From: Actinomycetes bacterium
GTDB taxonomy: Bacteria; Actinomycetota; Acidimicrobiia; Acidimicrobiales; UBA8190
Direction: 5' to 3'
DNA: 34,715 bases
Assembly: GCA_021848085.1 (NCBI GenBank)
Contig: JAJZNB010000294.1
Location: 1-34,715 of the forward strand
Made by a program: the position numbers and the translations under genes. Position 1 is the first letter of the stretch, and the number at the start of each line of letters is the position of its first letter. The notes under the pieces are model-generated. The model was not told the origin of the DNA, did no database searches, and was given only the letters and a program-made list of their open reading frames with translations. Below are positions 1 through 7,981 of this stretch, piece by piece.

Positions 1-21
1 CTGTTCCTGGGAGGTGCATGA
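1..21 (+). CDS. Possible 3' end of an upstream hyc-operon gene
   Basis: Six codons (LFLGGA) followed by TGA at 19-21, entering from outside the window. In related hyc/hyf operons the gene before the HyfE-like subunit is the NuoH-type membrane subunit (HycD), so this may be its last residues. The stop overlaps ATG at 18-20 in an ATGA arrangement like the other junctions of this operon. The tail is too short for homology. Its third-position GC is lower than that of the overlapping frame 3, which could itself be the upstream gene continuing to 158. Confidence 0.22.
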   Translation: MFLGGA

Positions 22-158
22 GCATGGTGCGTGTCGCGGGCACGGTCCCGGTCAGCGGTTCTCCTGGCGGCCTCCCCGGCCGTCACGCCGGCCGCAGCTC
101 CCCGGGCGATCGCCCGCCGAGCGTCTCGGGGCCGCCGCCGGCCCGGAGGCAGCCGTGA
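18..158 (+). CDS. Small Pro/Arg/Gly-rich ORF, or the C-terminal tail of the upstream gene
   Basis: This frame has strong third-position GC, so it is the better coding frame for bases 1-158. It ends at TGA 156-158, overlapping the GTG start of the next gene by the GTGA pattern. Read from ATG 18 (or ATG 24, better spaced from GGGAGG at 9-14) it gives about 46 residues, basic and rich in Gly, Pro and Arg, with no membrane segment and no recognised domain. It could be an independent coupled ORF between the NuoH-like and HyfE-like genes. It could equally be a disordered C-terminal extension of the upstream membrane subunit, because the frame is open to the window edge. Sequence upstream of base 1 would decide. 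Confidence 0.35.
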   Translation: MSMVRVAGTVPVSGSPGGLPGRHAGRSSPGDRPPSVSGPPPARRQP

Positions 159-841
159 CCCCCGCCACGGTGCCCGGGGCCGCCTTGCCCGGCACCTACG
201 CCGCGGTGGCCGAAGCGCTGGCCGTGCTGGTGCTGCTGGTCGAGTTCGCCATGCTGCGCGCCCCGCTGTCGCGCTCGCAGGTCCGGCTCTACGCCTTCCA
301 GTCGCTGGCGGTGACCGCCCTGGCCGCCTTCGTCGCCGCCGATCGCCACATCCCCGGGCTGTACGCCATCGCCGGCATCTCGCTGGTGCTGAAGGTGGTG
401 GTCATCCCGGCCATCGTGCTGCGGCTGCTGCGCCAGGCCCGGGTGGAGCTGGTCCCCAGCCACCGGCTCGGCGTGGCCACCATGGTCCTGCTGGCCCTCG
501 TCGCCGCCGGCTTCGGCATCTTCGTCATCGGCTCCATGCCCATCCACTCCCGGTCGCTGCCCGCCCCGGCGCTGGGGCTGGCCACCGCCGCCGTGCTGGT
601 GTCGTTCCTGCTGGTCATCTTGCGGTCGGACGTGGTGTCGCAGGCCATCGGGTTCTTCTCCCTGGAGAACGGGGTGTCGGTGGCCAGCCTGGTGGTGGCG
701 GCCGGGCTGCCGCTCATCGTGGAGGTCGCCTTCTTCTTCGACCTGCTGGTGGCCGTGGTGGTGTTCGGCGTGTTGATGCGGGTCCACCACCAGCGCAGCC
801 GGACCCTGTCCACCACCGCCCTCGACCGGCTGCGGGGCTGA
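155..841 (+). CDS. hycP: Hydrogenase-4 component E-like membrane subunit (HyfE/HycP)
   Basis: A membrane subunit of group-4 hydrogenase-like complexes, related to HyfE of E. coli and to HycP (Rv0085) of M. tuberculosis. The GTG at 155 gives 228 residues, close to the roughly 216-220 of the family. The in-frame GTG at 14 would add an Arg/Pro-rich segment with weaker third-position GC and is rejected. Six or seven hydrophobic segments are visible (for example AVAEALAVLVLLVEF, VATMVLLALVAAGF and ALGLATAAVLVSFLLVIL), and the family-like stretch QAIGFFSLENG lies near residue 170. The C-terminal third keeps the acidic VEVAFFFDLLVAVVVFG helix. The start overlaps the previous stop by four bases, and one base separates it from hycQ. 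It presumably sits in the ion-translocating membrane arm. Confidence 0.85.
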   Translation: MTPATVPGAALPGTYAAVAEALAVLVLLVEFAMLRAPLSRSQVRLYAFQSLAVTALAAFVAADRHIPGLYAIAGISLVLKVVVIPAIVLRLLRQARVELVPSHRLGVATMVLLALVAAGFGIFVIGSMPIHSRSLPAPALGLATAAVLVSFLLVILRSDVVSQAIGFFSLENGVSVASLVVAAGLPLIVEVAFFFDLLVAVVVFGVLMRVHHQRSRTLSTTALDRLRG

Positions 842-842
842 C

Positions 843-2303
843 GTGGGGTGGGATCTGCTGACCGTGCTGGTGGCGCCGTTCGCCGTGGCCGTCGCCTGCT
901 GGTGGGCGCCGGTGCCGGTGGGGCGGGCGCTGAGCCTCGGCGGCGGGTTGCTCACCTTCGCCCTGGGCGTGGTGCTGGTGCCCTCGGGGCACGCGGTCGC
1001 TCTCGACGGCTGGCTGCGGGTGGACGACCTGTCGGTGGTGTTCCTGGTGGCGGTGGGCTTCCTGTACCTGGTCACCATGGTGTTCACCGTCGGCTACGTC
1101 CACCCGGCAGGGGAGCCCGACGTCGCCGCCCGCTACCAGCGGCGGCTGCTGGCCGGGCTCAACCTGTTCTGCTGGGCCATGGCCGTCGCCCCGCTCATGA
1201 GCAGCCTGGCCCTGCTGTGGGTGGCCATCGAGGTGACCACCGTCGTCTCAGCCTTGCTGGTGGCCATCGACGACACCGCCGGGGCGACCGAGGCAGCCTG
1301 GAAGTACGTCCTGATCGCCTCGATGGGGCTGGGCATCGCCCTGTTCGCCACCATCACCGTCTACGACGCCGGCAGCACCGTCTTGGGCAACGACTACGAG
1401 CTGTTCATCCCCCAGCTGCTGGCCCACGCCTCGCACTTCCCGGCCCAGATGGTGCGCCTGTCGTTCGTGCTGGCCGTGCTGGGCTTCGGCACCAAGGTCG
1501 GGCTGTTCCCGGTGCACACCTGGCTGCCCGACGCCCACTCCGAGGCGCCCACCCCGGTGTCAGCCCTGCTGTCGGGAGCGCTGCTGGCCCTGAGCTTCTA
1601 CGCCGTGCTGCGCTACTTCCAGATCGCCGTGCGTGCCGTCGGCGGCACCTTCCCCCGCGACGTGCTGCTGGCCTTCGGGCTCGCCTCGTTGGCGCTGGCC
1701 GCCCTCGCCGTGTCGGCCCAGCGCGACCTGAAGCGTCTGCTGGCCTACTCGAGCGTGGAGCACATGGGCATCTTGGCCATCGGGATGAGCTTCGCCGCCC
1801 CCATCGCCGTCGTCGGCGTGCTGCTGCAGGTCCTCGCCCACGCCGCGGCCAAGGGCACCGCCTTCTTCGGTGCCGGCAGCGTCGCCCGCAAGTTCGGCAC
1901 CAAGGACATGGCCCGGATCCGAGGCGGCATCCGGGCCCTGCCCTGGAGCGGGCCGATGCTGGTGCTGGCTGTCCTCGCCCTGTCCGCCCTGCCGCCGTTC
2001 GGGATCTTCCGCAGCGAGTTCCTCATCGTCGAAGGCGGCCTGTCCGACCCGCACCAGGCGACGGTGGCCGTGCTGGTGGTGCTGGTGCTGCTGGCCTTCG
2101 CCGGCCTGTCGTGGTTCTCGACCCGCACCATGCTGAGCCCCGCCGCCGGCTCTGCCTCCCTGCCCGCCGGCGAGCCGAGCCTGTGGATCGTGGCGGCCAT
2201 GGTCGTCGGCCTGGTGGCGCTGGCCGTGCTGGGGGTGCACCCCCCGGGCCAGCTCTCCGACCTGCTGCGCCGGGCCGCCGCCGAGCTGGGGGTGCCGCGA
2301 TGA
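843..2303 (+). CDS. hycQ: Antiporter-like proton-translocating membrane subunit (HycQ, NuoN/NuoL family)
   Basis: A 486-residue polytopic protein of the complex-I antiporter-like family (HyfF, NuoL/M/N; HycQ Rv0086). Around fourteen hydrophobic segments are expected. Charged in-membrane residues typical of active pumps are present: Glu in AIEVTTVVSALL, Lys in FGTKVGLFPVHTWLPDAHSE, Lys in RDLKRLLAYSSVEHMG and Lys in HAAAKGTAFFG. The WLPDAHSEAPTPVSALLSG stretch is a family hallmark. By motif it should therefore be able to move protons (or Na+). It starts with GTG one base after the hycP stop, and its own stop overlaps the next ATG (ATGA). Nothing looks broken, in contrast to the peripheral redox subunits that follow. 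Confidence 0.92.
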   Translation: MGWDLLTVLVAPFAVAVACWWAPVPVGRALSLGGGLLTFALGVVLVPSGHAVALDGWLRVDDLSVVFLVAVGFLYLVTMVFTVGYVHPAGEPDVAARYQRRLLAGLNLFCWAMAVAPLMSSLALLWVAIEVTTVVSALLVAIDDTAGATEAAWKYVLIASMGLGIALFATITVYDAGSTVLGNDYELFIPQLLAHASHFPAQMVRLSFVLAVLGFGTKVGLFPVHTWLPDAHSEAPTPVSALLSGALLALSFYAVLRYFQIAVRAVGGTFPRDVLLAFGLASLALAALAVSAQRDLKRLLAYSSVEHMGILAIGMSFAAPIAVVGVLLQVLAHAAAKGTAFFGAGSVARKFGTKDMARIRGGIRALPWSGPMLVLAVLALSALPPFGIFRSEFLIVEGGLSDPHQATVAVLVVLVLLAFAGLSWFSTRTMLSPAAGSASLPAGEPSLWIVAAMVVGLVALAVLGVHPPGQLSDLLRRAAAELGVPR

Positions 2304-3823
2304 CCGGCCCTCCCGACCGCCGAGCCGGCGGACCCGTCACCGTGATCCCAGCCGAGGTGGACACCCTGCCCGAGGCGGTGGGGCGTCAGCTGGCCGACGG
2401 CGCCCGCTTCTTGGCCCTGGTGGCCAGGGCGGACCCGGGAGGCTCCACCACGTTGCAGGTGCTGGTCGGCCGGTCCAAGCAGGTCGTCATCGTGCAGAGC
2501 CGCCTGAGGCCCCAGCAGCGCCGCTTCCCGACGCTGACGACGCTGACGCCCGCCGCCGCCTGGTACGAGCGCGAGGTCCACGACCTGTTCGGCCTGGTGC
2601 CCGAGGGCCATCACCGGCTCCAACCGCTGGTGCTGCCCCGCGCCGCTGCGGTGGCCGCCCCCAGGCCCGGGGCCGGTGGCGGCCCGAACCGGCTGGTGCC
2701 CGACACCACCCCCCCGTCACCCGATGTGGTGGGGGAGGGGCTGTTCACCATCCCCTACGGCCCGGTGCGCTCGGGGATCTTCGAGACGGTGGAGTACCTG
2801 GTGGAGACCTACGGCGAGGACATCCCGGCGGTGCGCCCCCGGGTCCACTACAAGCACCGCGGCCTCGACTGGCGCTTCACCGATCTCGACGCCGACGACG
2901 CCGTGCTGCTGGCCGAGCGGGTGGAGGGGGTTGCCTCGGTGGCTCACGCCAGCGCCTTCTGCCAGGCGCTCGAAGCACTGGCCGACGTCGAGGTGCCGCG
3001 CCCGGCGCAGCTGCTGCGGGTGGTGCACGCCGAGCTCGAGCGGATCGCCAACCACCTCGACTCGATGCTCCGCCACTGCGAAGGGGCGGGCCAGGCCGTC
3101 GCCTACGCCCGTCTCGGCACCCACAAGGAGCAGGTGCAGCGGCTGCGGGCGGCGTTGTGTGGGCACCGCTTCGGCCGTGGCGTGGTCGTCCCCGGCGGGG
3201 TGAGCGGCCCGCCGGGCTGCCCGCTCGACGACGCCATGGCGGCGGTGTCGGCCCTGGAGCGGGCGCTGCGGGCCGACGTGGAGCTGCTGATGGCCACCCC
3301 CTCGTTCCTCGACCGGCTGCGCGGCACCGGACGCCTCGATGCCGAGCTGGCCACCAGCTACGGGGCGCTGGGGCCGGTGGGTCGCGGCTCGGAGGCGGGT
3401 CCCGACGTCCGCCTGGAGCGGCCCTACGGTGGCTACCGGGCGCTGGGCTTCGAGACCGTCCGCGTCGACGCCGGCGACGCCCTGGGGCGCCAGCAGGTCC
3501 GGGTGGAGGAGATCCGCCAGGGCTTCCACCTGGTCCACCAGGCCCTCGACGAGCTCGACGAGGACGACCCGGTCGCCGATGGCCGCTGGCGGGTGCCGGT
3601 CGCCAGCGCCGACGGGCTGACGGTGGGTTCGGTGGAGGCGCCCCAGGGGGAGCTGCTCTACCTGGTCGAGGTGGCTGGCGGCCGCCTGGTCCGGGTGAAG
3701 CCCCGATGCCCCTCCTTTCACAACCTGGCCCTGTTCCCGGCGGCGTTCCGCGGTGACATCCTCACCGACTTCGTGTTCATCGAGGCCAGCTTCGGCCTGT
3801 CGTTCGCCGGGGTGGCCGGCTGA
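2300..3823 (+). CDS. hycE: HycE-like large subunit (NuoC-NuoD fusion) lacking all NiFe ligands
   Basis: A 507-residue homologue of the group-4 hydrogenase large subunit and of NuoC/NuoD. Residues 1-130 form the NuoC-like domain, with WYEREVHDLFGLVPEGH near its end. The NuoD/HycE domain follows, with HYKHRGLDW. The first ligand motif, normally RVCGxCxxxH, reads RVEGVASVAH: Glu209 and Ala212 replace both cysteines and His216 is kept. The C-terminal motif, normally DPCxxC, reads EASFGL (495-500) a few residues before the stop. The remaining five cysteines are isolated and form no CxxC. Hydrogenase chemistry is therefore not expected. Energy-converting-hydrogenase-related (Ehr) complexes are known to lack these cysteines, and this protein fits that class. 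It overlaps its neighbours by ATGA at 2300 and TGATG at 3821-3825. Confidence 0.92.
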   Translation: MTGPPDRRAGGPVTVIPAEVDTLPEAVGRQLADGARFLALVARADPGGSTTLQVLVGRSKQVVIVQSRLRPQQRRFPTLTTLTPAAAWYEREVHDLFGLVPEGHHRLQPLVLPRAAAVAAPRPGAGGGPNRLVPDTTPPSPDVVGEGLFTIPYGPVRSGIFETVEYLVETYGEDIPAVRPRVHYKHRGLDWRFTDLDADDAVLLAERVEGVASVAHASAFCQALEALADVEVPRPAQLLRVVHAELERIANHLDSMLRHCEGAGQAVAYARLGTHKEQVQRLRAALCGHRFGRGVVVPGGVSGPPGCPLDDAMAAVSALERALRADVELLMATPSFLDRLRGTGRLDAELATSYGALGPVGRGSEAGPDVRLERPYGGYRALGFETVRVDAGDALGRQQVRVEEIRQGFHLVHQALDELDEDDPVADGRWRVPVASADGLTVGSVEAPQGELLYLVEVAGGRLVRVKPRCPSFHNLALFPAAFRGDILTDFVFIEASFGLSFAGVAG

Positions 3824-4620
3824 TGCCGTGGGTCACCCGGGGGCTGCGCAACGGCATCGTCACCACCGGCTACCCGTTGCGCCCCGACGGCTACGGAGAC
3901 CGGTACCACGCCGCGGTGCGGGTGCTGCCCGGCCCTCCACCCGACGCCGGCCAGGCGGCTGCCATGGCGGCCAGCTGCCCCACCGGAGCCGTCACCGCCG
4001 ACGGCGGCACCATCCGCCTCGACCGGGGCCGGTGCATCCTCTGCGGGCGATGCGTGGAGCGCCACCCCCAGCGCTTCGCCTTCGACCCGGCGCCCGAGGT
4101 GTCGGCCCTCACCCGCCGGGCGCTCGTGGTGGACGCCGCCGGCCCCGACGACGACCAGGCCGTCGCCGACGCCCGGGCTGCCCTGCGGCGACGGGTCCGC
4201 GCCCTGCGCCGCTCGCTCCACATCCGCCACGTCGATGCCGGCTCCGACGGCAGCGAGGAGTGGGAGGTGGCGGCCTTGCTGAACCCGGTCTACGACGTGC
4301 AGCGGCTCGGGGTGTTCTTCACCGCCAGCCCCCGCCATGCCGATCTGCTGCTGGTCACCGGCGTCGCCACCACCGCCATGGCCGGCGCGCTGCGGCGCAC
4401 CTGGGAGGCCATGCCCGACCCGAAGCTGGTGCTGGCCGCCGGCACCGACGCGGCCAGCGGCGGGCTGGTGCACCCCACCTACGCCACCGAAGGCGGGGTC
4501 GCCGCCGTGCTGCCGGTTGACGTGTGGGTGCCGGGCTCCCCGCCCAGCCCCTTCGCCCTGCTGCACGGCATCTTGAGCGTCCTCGACCGGCTGGCGCCGG
4601 GCGGAGGCCAGACCCGGTGA
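3823..4620 (+). CDS. Single-cluster ferredoxin domain fused to a HycG/NuoB-like domain without cluster ligands
   Basis: A 265-residue two-domain protein. Residues 1-90 are a polyferredoxin-like (NuoI/HycF) domain. It keeps SCPTGA (Cys52) and CILCGRC (Cys71, 74, 77), but the eighth ferredoxin cysteine is His81 and the first motif is missing, so only one 4Fe-4S cluster can form. Residues 130-255 match the HycG/NuoB small subunit, including HVDAGS, LLNPVYD, ASPRHADLLLVTG, MPDPK, PVDVWVPG and PPSP. All four proximal-cluster ligand positions are changed: CNGC has become DGSE (142-145), the GxC position is Asp209, and PGCPP is PGSPP (Ser239). The whole domain contains no cysteine. It resembles the region of Rv0082 in the mycobacterial cluster. 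The neighbouring NiFe-less HycE-like protein makes shared loss of redox function likely. The next gene starts in its stop (GTGA). Confidence 0.85.
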   Translation: MPWVTRGLRNGIVTTGYPLRPDGYGDRYHAAVRVLPGPPPDAGQAAAMAASCPTGAVTADGGTIRLDRGRCILCGRCVERHPQRFAFDPAPEVSALTRRALVVDAAGPDDDQAVADARAALRRRVRALRRSLHIRHVDAGSDGSEEWEVAALLNPVYDVQRLGVFFTASPRHADLLLVTGVATTAMAGALRRTWEAMPDPKLVLAAGTDAASGGLVHPTYATEGGVAAVLPVDVWVPGSPPSPFALLHGILSVLDRLAPGGGQTR

Positions 4621-6704
4621 CCGGCCTGCTGGTGGTGCTCGGGCTGGCCGTGTGGGCTGCCGGCGCCGCCGTCGACCTCACCGCCGGAGCCGGCCGAAGC
4701 TGGTCGCGCCTGGCGCCCTACGCCGCCGGTGTGGTCGGCTCGGCGCTGGTCACCGTCGCCGGGGTCCGCACCGTGTTCGCCGCTCCTCGCACCGTCGACC
4801 TCGGAGCCACCTTGGCCGTCGGCTCCACCCTGGTGCGCCTCGACCCGCTGGCCGGGCTGTTTCTCACCCTCACCGCCGGGCTCGGTGTCCTCATCTCCGC
4901 CTGCATGGTGAGCTGGGCCCGGCCCGCCGGGCGGATCGAGGGGCACGGCACCGCGGCGGGCTTCCTGCTGCTGCTGGGGTCGGTGGTGGTGGTGGTGATC
5001 GCCGGGGACGCCTTCACCTTCCTGTTCGGCTGGGAGTCGCTGACGGTGGCGTTCATCGTGCTCAGCGGTGTCGGCCGGCACCGGCAGGCGGCCCAGGCCA
5101 GCTGGGTCACCGGTCTGTTCGGCAAGGCCGGCGGCGCCGCCTTGCTGCTCGGCTTCCTGCTGCTGGCCGGCCACAGCCACAGCCTTCGGTTGGCCGCCTG
5201 GGCGCAGGTGACGCCCGGCGCCCTCCACGACGCCGCCTACGCCCTGGTCGTCGCCGGGTTCGGCGCCAAGGTCGGCCTGGTGCCGTTCGAGGTGTGGCTG
5301 CCGGCCGGCTATCCCGCCGCCCCGGGTCCCACCCGGGCGGCCATGGCCGGCCTGGCCGCCAACGTCGGCTTCTACGGGCTGTGGCGGTTCCTGGCCATCT
5401 TGGGGCGGCCGCCGCAGTGGCTGGTCATCACCGTGCTGGTGCTGGGCGGCGTCACCGCCCTGCTCGGCATCGTCTTCGCCTCCGTGCAGTCACACCTCGA
5501 CCGGGTGGTGGCGTTCTCGTCGGTGGAGAACGCCGGGGTGATCCTGGTCGGCTACGGTGTGGCGCTCACCGGGGCCGCCACCGGCCAGCCGCAGCTGCTC
5601 GCCGTGGGGTTGCTGGCCGCCAGCCTGCAGGTGCTGGCCCATGCCGTGGCCAAGTCGGGGCTGTTCGCCTCAGCCGCCTTCTTCGAGGCCGATCTCGGCA
5701 CCGGCGACCTGGAGGCGTTGCGCGGCGTGGGTCGCCACCATCGGGTCAGCGCCGCGGCCTTCGGCGTCGGGTCGCTGAGCCTGGCCGGGTTGCCGCCCAC
5801 CATCGGGTTCGTGGCGGAGTGGATGATCCTCGAGGCGCTGATGCAGGAGTTCCGCGTCCACCAGCTCGCCCTGCGCCTGGCCTTGGCGTCCGCCGGAGCG
5901 CTGGTGGCGCTGACCGCCGGTGTCGCCGCCTTCACCTTCGCCCGCCTCATCGGGCTGATGCTGCGCGGCCGCGGCCGGGCCGACCCGCCGGCCACCGTGG
6001 TCGACGGCGGTGTCGCCGGCCGCGGCGGGCTGGTGCTGCTGGCCGTGTCGTGCCTGGGTCTGGCCGCGGTGGCGCCCTGGGTGGTGCGCTTCGTGGCCGA
6101 CGGGTTGGCGCCGGCCGTCGCGCCGGCGGCCGTCACCGGCGCCCTCCGCTCGCCGTGGGTGCTGCAGCCGGTGTACCGGGGGTTCTCGATCCTGTCCCCG
6201 TCGTGGCTGTGGGTCACCTTCCCGGTAGGGCTGCTGGCCGTCTTCGCCATGGCCACGGCCCTGTCGGGCGGCCGCCTGCTGCGGGTCAGGCGGGTGCCGG
6301 CCTGGCGGTCGGCCGCCGACCCCGTGGCCGGAGCGGCCAGCTACAGCCCCTTCGGCTACGCCAACGCCATGCGCCACGTGCTGGGCAACGTGCTGGGCAC
6401 CCGCCGGGAGCACGCTCCGCTGGCACCGACGCCGGTGGGTGCCAGGTCCGCCCCCGGGCCGGGGGATGCCGGGTCCGCCCCCGGGCCGGGGGGTGCCGGG
6501 ACGCGGCCGACGTCGGCGCGCCTGGCCGCCCGCACCACCGTGGTGGAACCGGTCACCACCTACCTCTACCGGCCGCTTCGCCGCGCCACGCTTCGGCTGG
6601 TGGCCCTGGTCCGCCGGCTGCAGTCCGGTCGCCTCGATGCCTACATCGGGTACATGCTGGTGGCGCTGGTGGTCGTGCTGGCCATCGTGGCGGGGCTGCG
6701 ATGA
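4617..6704 (+). CDS. NuoL/HyfB-like antiporter subunit of the Ehr/hydrogenase-like complex
   Basis: A 695-residue polytopic protein comparable to HyfB and to Rv0083 of M. tuberculosis. The GTG at 4617 overlaps the preceding stop, and a longer upstream reading has no membrane character. Pump residues seen are Glu in FGWESLTVAFIVL, Lys in FGAKVGLVPFEVWLP and Lys in HAVAKSGLFA. The central Lys before the AFSSVENAG motif is Arg (LDRVVAFSS). About residues 595-630 are a hydrophilic loop holding a near-duplicate SAPGPGxAG repeat encoded by GC-rich tandem DNA. A final transmembrane helix (YMLVALVVVLAIVAG) follows, as in NuoL-type proteins. Two antiporter-like subunits in the operon suggest at least two ion channels. 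Its stop overlaps the UspA gene (ATGA). Confidence 0.92.
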   Translation: MTGLLVVLGLAVWAAGAAVDLTAGAGRSWSRLAPYAAGVVGSALVTVAGVRTVFAAPRTVDLGATLAVGSTLVRLDPLAGLFLTLTAGLGVLISACMVSWARPAGRIEGHGTAAGFLLLLGSVVVVVIAGDAFTFLFGWESLTVAFIVLSGVGRHRQAAQASWVTGLFGKAGGAALLLGFLLLAGHSHSLRLAAWAQVTPGALHDAAYALVVAGFGAKVGLVPFEVWLPAGYPAAPGPTRAAMAGLAANVGFYGLWRFLAILGRPPQWLVITVLVLGGVTALLGIVFASVQSHLDRVVAFSSVENAGVILVGYGVALTGAATGQPQLLAVGLLAASLQVLAHAVAKSGLFASAAFFEADLGTGDLEALRGVGRHHRVSAAAFGVGSLSLAGLPPTIGFVAEWMILEALMQEFRVHQLALRLALASAGALVALTAGVAAFTFARLIGLMLRGRGRADPPATVVDGGVAGRGGLVLLAVSCLGLAAVAPWVVRFVADGLAPAVAPAAVTGALRSPWVLQPVYRGFSILSPSWLWVTFPVGLLAVFAMATALSGGRLLRVRRVPAWRSAADPVAGAASYSPFGYANAMRHVLGNVLGTRREHAPLAPTPVGARSAPGPGDAGSAPGPGGAGTRPTSARLAARTTVVEPVTTYLYRPLRRATLRLVALVRRLQSGRLDAYIGYMLVALVVVLAIVAGLR

Positions 6705-7153
6705 GGGGGTCGGGCATGCTCCGACGGGTGCTGGTGGGCTTCGACGGCACCAACGACGCCCGGGCGGCGCTGCGCCTGGCGCTGGCCCTGGCTGCCGACG
6801 CTGGCGGTGGTGAGGTGGTGGCGCTGTCGGTGGTGCCCGACAGCCGGGGTGAGACCGTCGAGGATCGCCGCGGCGCCTTCGACGCCGACGCCGGCCCGCT
6901 GCGCCAGCGGGCCCAGGCCGACATGGCCGCCTGGGGCGATCCGCAGGTGCGGGCCTGGGTCGAGGTGGCCCCCGGGGACCATCCGGCGCGGACCCTGCTG
7001 GCCCAGGCCGAGCGCGGCGGCTTCGACCTGCTGGTCGTCGGCCGTCACGGTGGGGACCGGCTGCTGCACGGCGGGTTGGGCCGGGTCGCCCGGGAGCTGG
7101 TGGAGCATGCCCGCTGCCCGGTGCTGGTGGTGGGGGACCAGGGGTCCTCGTGA
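6701..7153 (+). CDS. Universal stress protein (UspA family)
   Basis: A 150-residue single-domain USP. It opens with RRVLVGFDGTNDARAALRLAL, the usual beta-strand and Asp, and has FDLLVVGRHGGDRLLHGGLGRVA near residues 114-135, followed by the ARCPVLVVG strand. The nucleotide-binding motif G-2x-G-9x-G is recognisable (GRHG...G), but the residue after the last Gly is Arg rather than Ser/Thr, so ATP binding is plausible and unproven. It is translationally coupled to the NuoL-like gene (ATGA) and to degV downstream (GTGA). In mycobacteria USPs and the Rv0079-Rv0087 region belong to the hypoxia (DosR) programme, so a sensor or stress role for the membrane complex is an inference from context. Confidence 0.9.
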   Translation: MRGSGMLRRVLVGFDGTNDARAALRLALALAADAGGGEVVALSVVPDSRGETVEDRRGAFDADAGPLRQRAQADMAAWGDPQVRAWVEVAPGDHPARTLLAQAERGGFDLLVVGRHGGDRLLHGGLGRVARELVEHARCPVLVVGDQGSS

Positions 7154-7947
7154 TCGTCGTCGACGGCGCCGTCGACCTGCCCCCGGAGGCGGCCGGCGCC
7201 GCCGACGCCGAGGTACGCTCGGTCTCCGGCGACGTCTACGTCGATGGCCTCCCGTTCCACGGCACACCGCAGCAGTTCTGGAGCAAGGTGCGCCACGGCT
7301 GTCCGGTGGCGACCACCGCCCCCACCGTCAGCCGCCTGCTGCAGGCGTTCGAGGCGAGCCTGCCCGTCGTCGCCGTGCACGTGTCGGGTGCGCTGAGCCA
7401 GACCGTGAGCCGGGCCCGGGAGGCGGCCCAGCGTCTGGCCGGACCGGCCGTCGTCGTCGACAGCGGCTCGCTCAGCGTCGGGGCCGGGCTGGTGGCGACC
7501 GAGGCCCGCCGGCTGCTGGCCGGCCCGGCCACCTTCGCCGCGGCGGCGGCCGCCGTTCCCGGTGTGACCGAACGACTCCACACCTTCGCCGTGGTGGCCG
7601 ACTCCGCCTGGCTGGTGCGCAGCGGACGGGCCGGCATCGTGCCGCGGCACGCCTCCATGCGCCGGCCGATGGTGCTGGCCGTGCGGGGCCGGGCCCTGCT
7701 CCTCGACCAGCCCCGCGACCGGCACCGCGCCGTGGCGCAGCTGGCCGAGCGAGCCCGCCACCATGCGGCTGGGGTCGGGGCGCGCTGGGCGCTGGGGCAC
7801 GGTGACCTGGCCGACGTCGAGGCGCAGGCGGCCGCCCTGGCTGCCTCGTTGGGCGGGCCGCCGGAGTTCCTGGTGGCCATGAACCCCGCCGTCGGCGCCC
7901 ACCTCGGCCCCGACGCGCTGGTGCTGGCCGTGTTGGACGGCGCGTGA
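7150..7947 (+). CDS. DegV-family fatty-acid-binding protein
   Basis: A 265-residue DegV/EDD-fold protein. It has the early MIVVDGAVDLP strand and Asp, the VATTAPTVSRL motif near residue 55 that contacts the fatty-acid head group, the VSGALSQTVSRAREAA segment, and VVDSGSLSVGAGLVA. FakB proteins of this family present fatty acids to FakA kinase, and no FakA-like gene is visible in the window. The GTG at 7150 lies inside the UspA stop (GTGA), placing it as the last gene of the hyc-like operon. DegV after a hydrogenase-like complex is unusual. It could link membrane lipid state to the complex, or simply be a passenger. It ends 35 bases before the convergent DUF190 gene. Confidence 0.85.
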   Translation: MIVVDGAVDLPPEAAGAADAEVRSVSGDVYVDGLPFHGTPQQFWSKVRHGCPVATTAPTVSRLLQAFEASLPVVAVHVSGALSQTVSRAREAAQRLAGPAVVVDSGSLSVGAGLVATEARRLLAGPATFAAAAAAVPGVTERLHTFAVVADSAWLVRSGRAGIVPRHASMRRPMVLAVRGRALLLDQPRDRHRAVAQLAERARHHAAGVGARWALGHGDLADVEAQAAALAASLGGPPEFLVAMNPAVGAHLGPDALVLAVLDGA

Positions 7948-7981
7948 CCCGACAGAGGCAGCCCGACGGGCCGTCCGGCGC

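Noticed and set aside
14-154. Start of the HyfE-like gene at GTG 14
   Set aside because: The extra 47 residues are hydrophilic with poor third-position GC. GTG 155 gives the family length and overlaps the preceding stop.
2300-3823. A functional [NiFe] hydrogenase (formate hydrogenlyase) large subunit
   Set aside because: All four NiFe-binding cysteines are replaced and no maturation genes are seen in the window.
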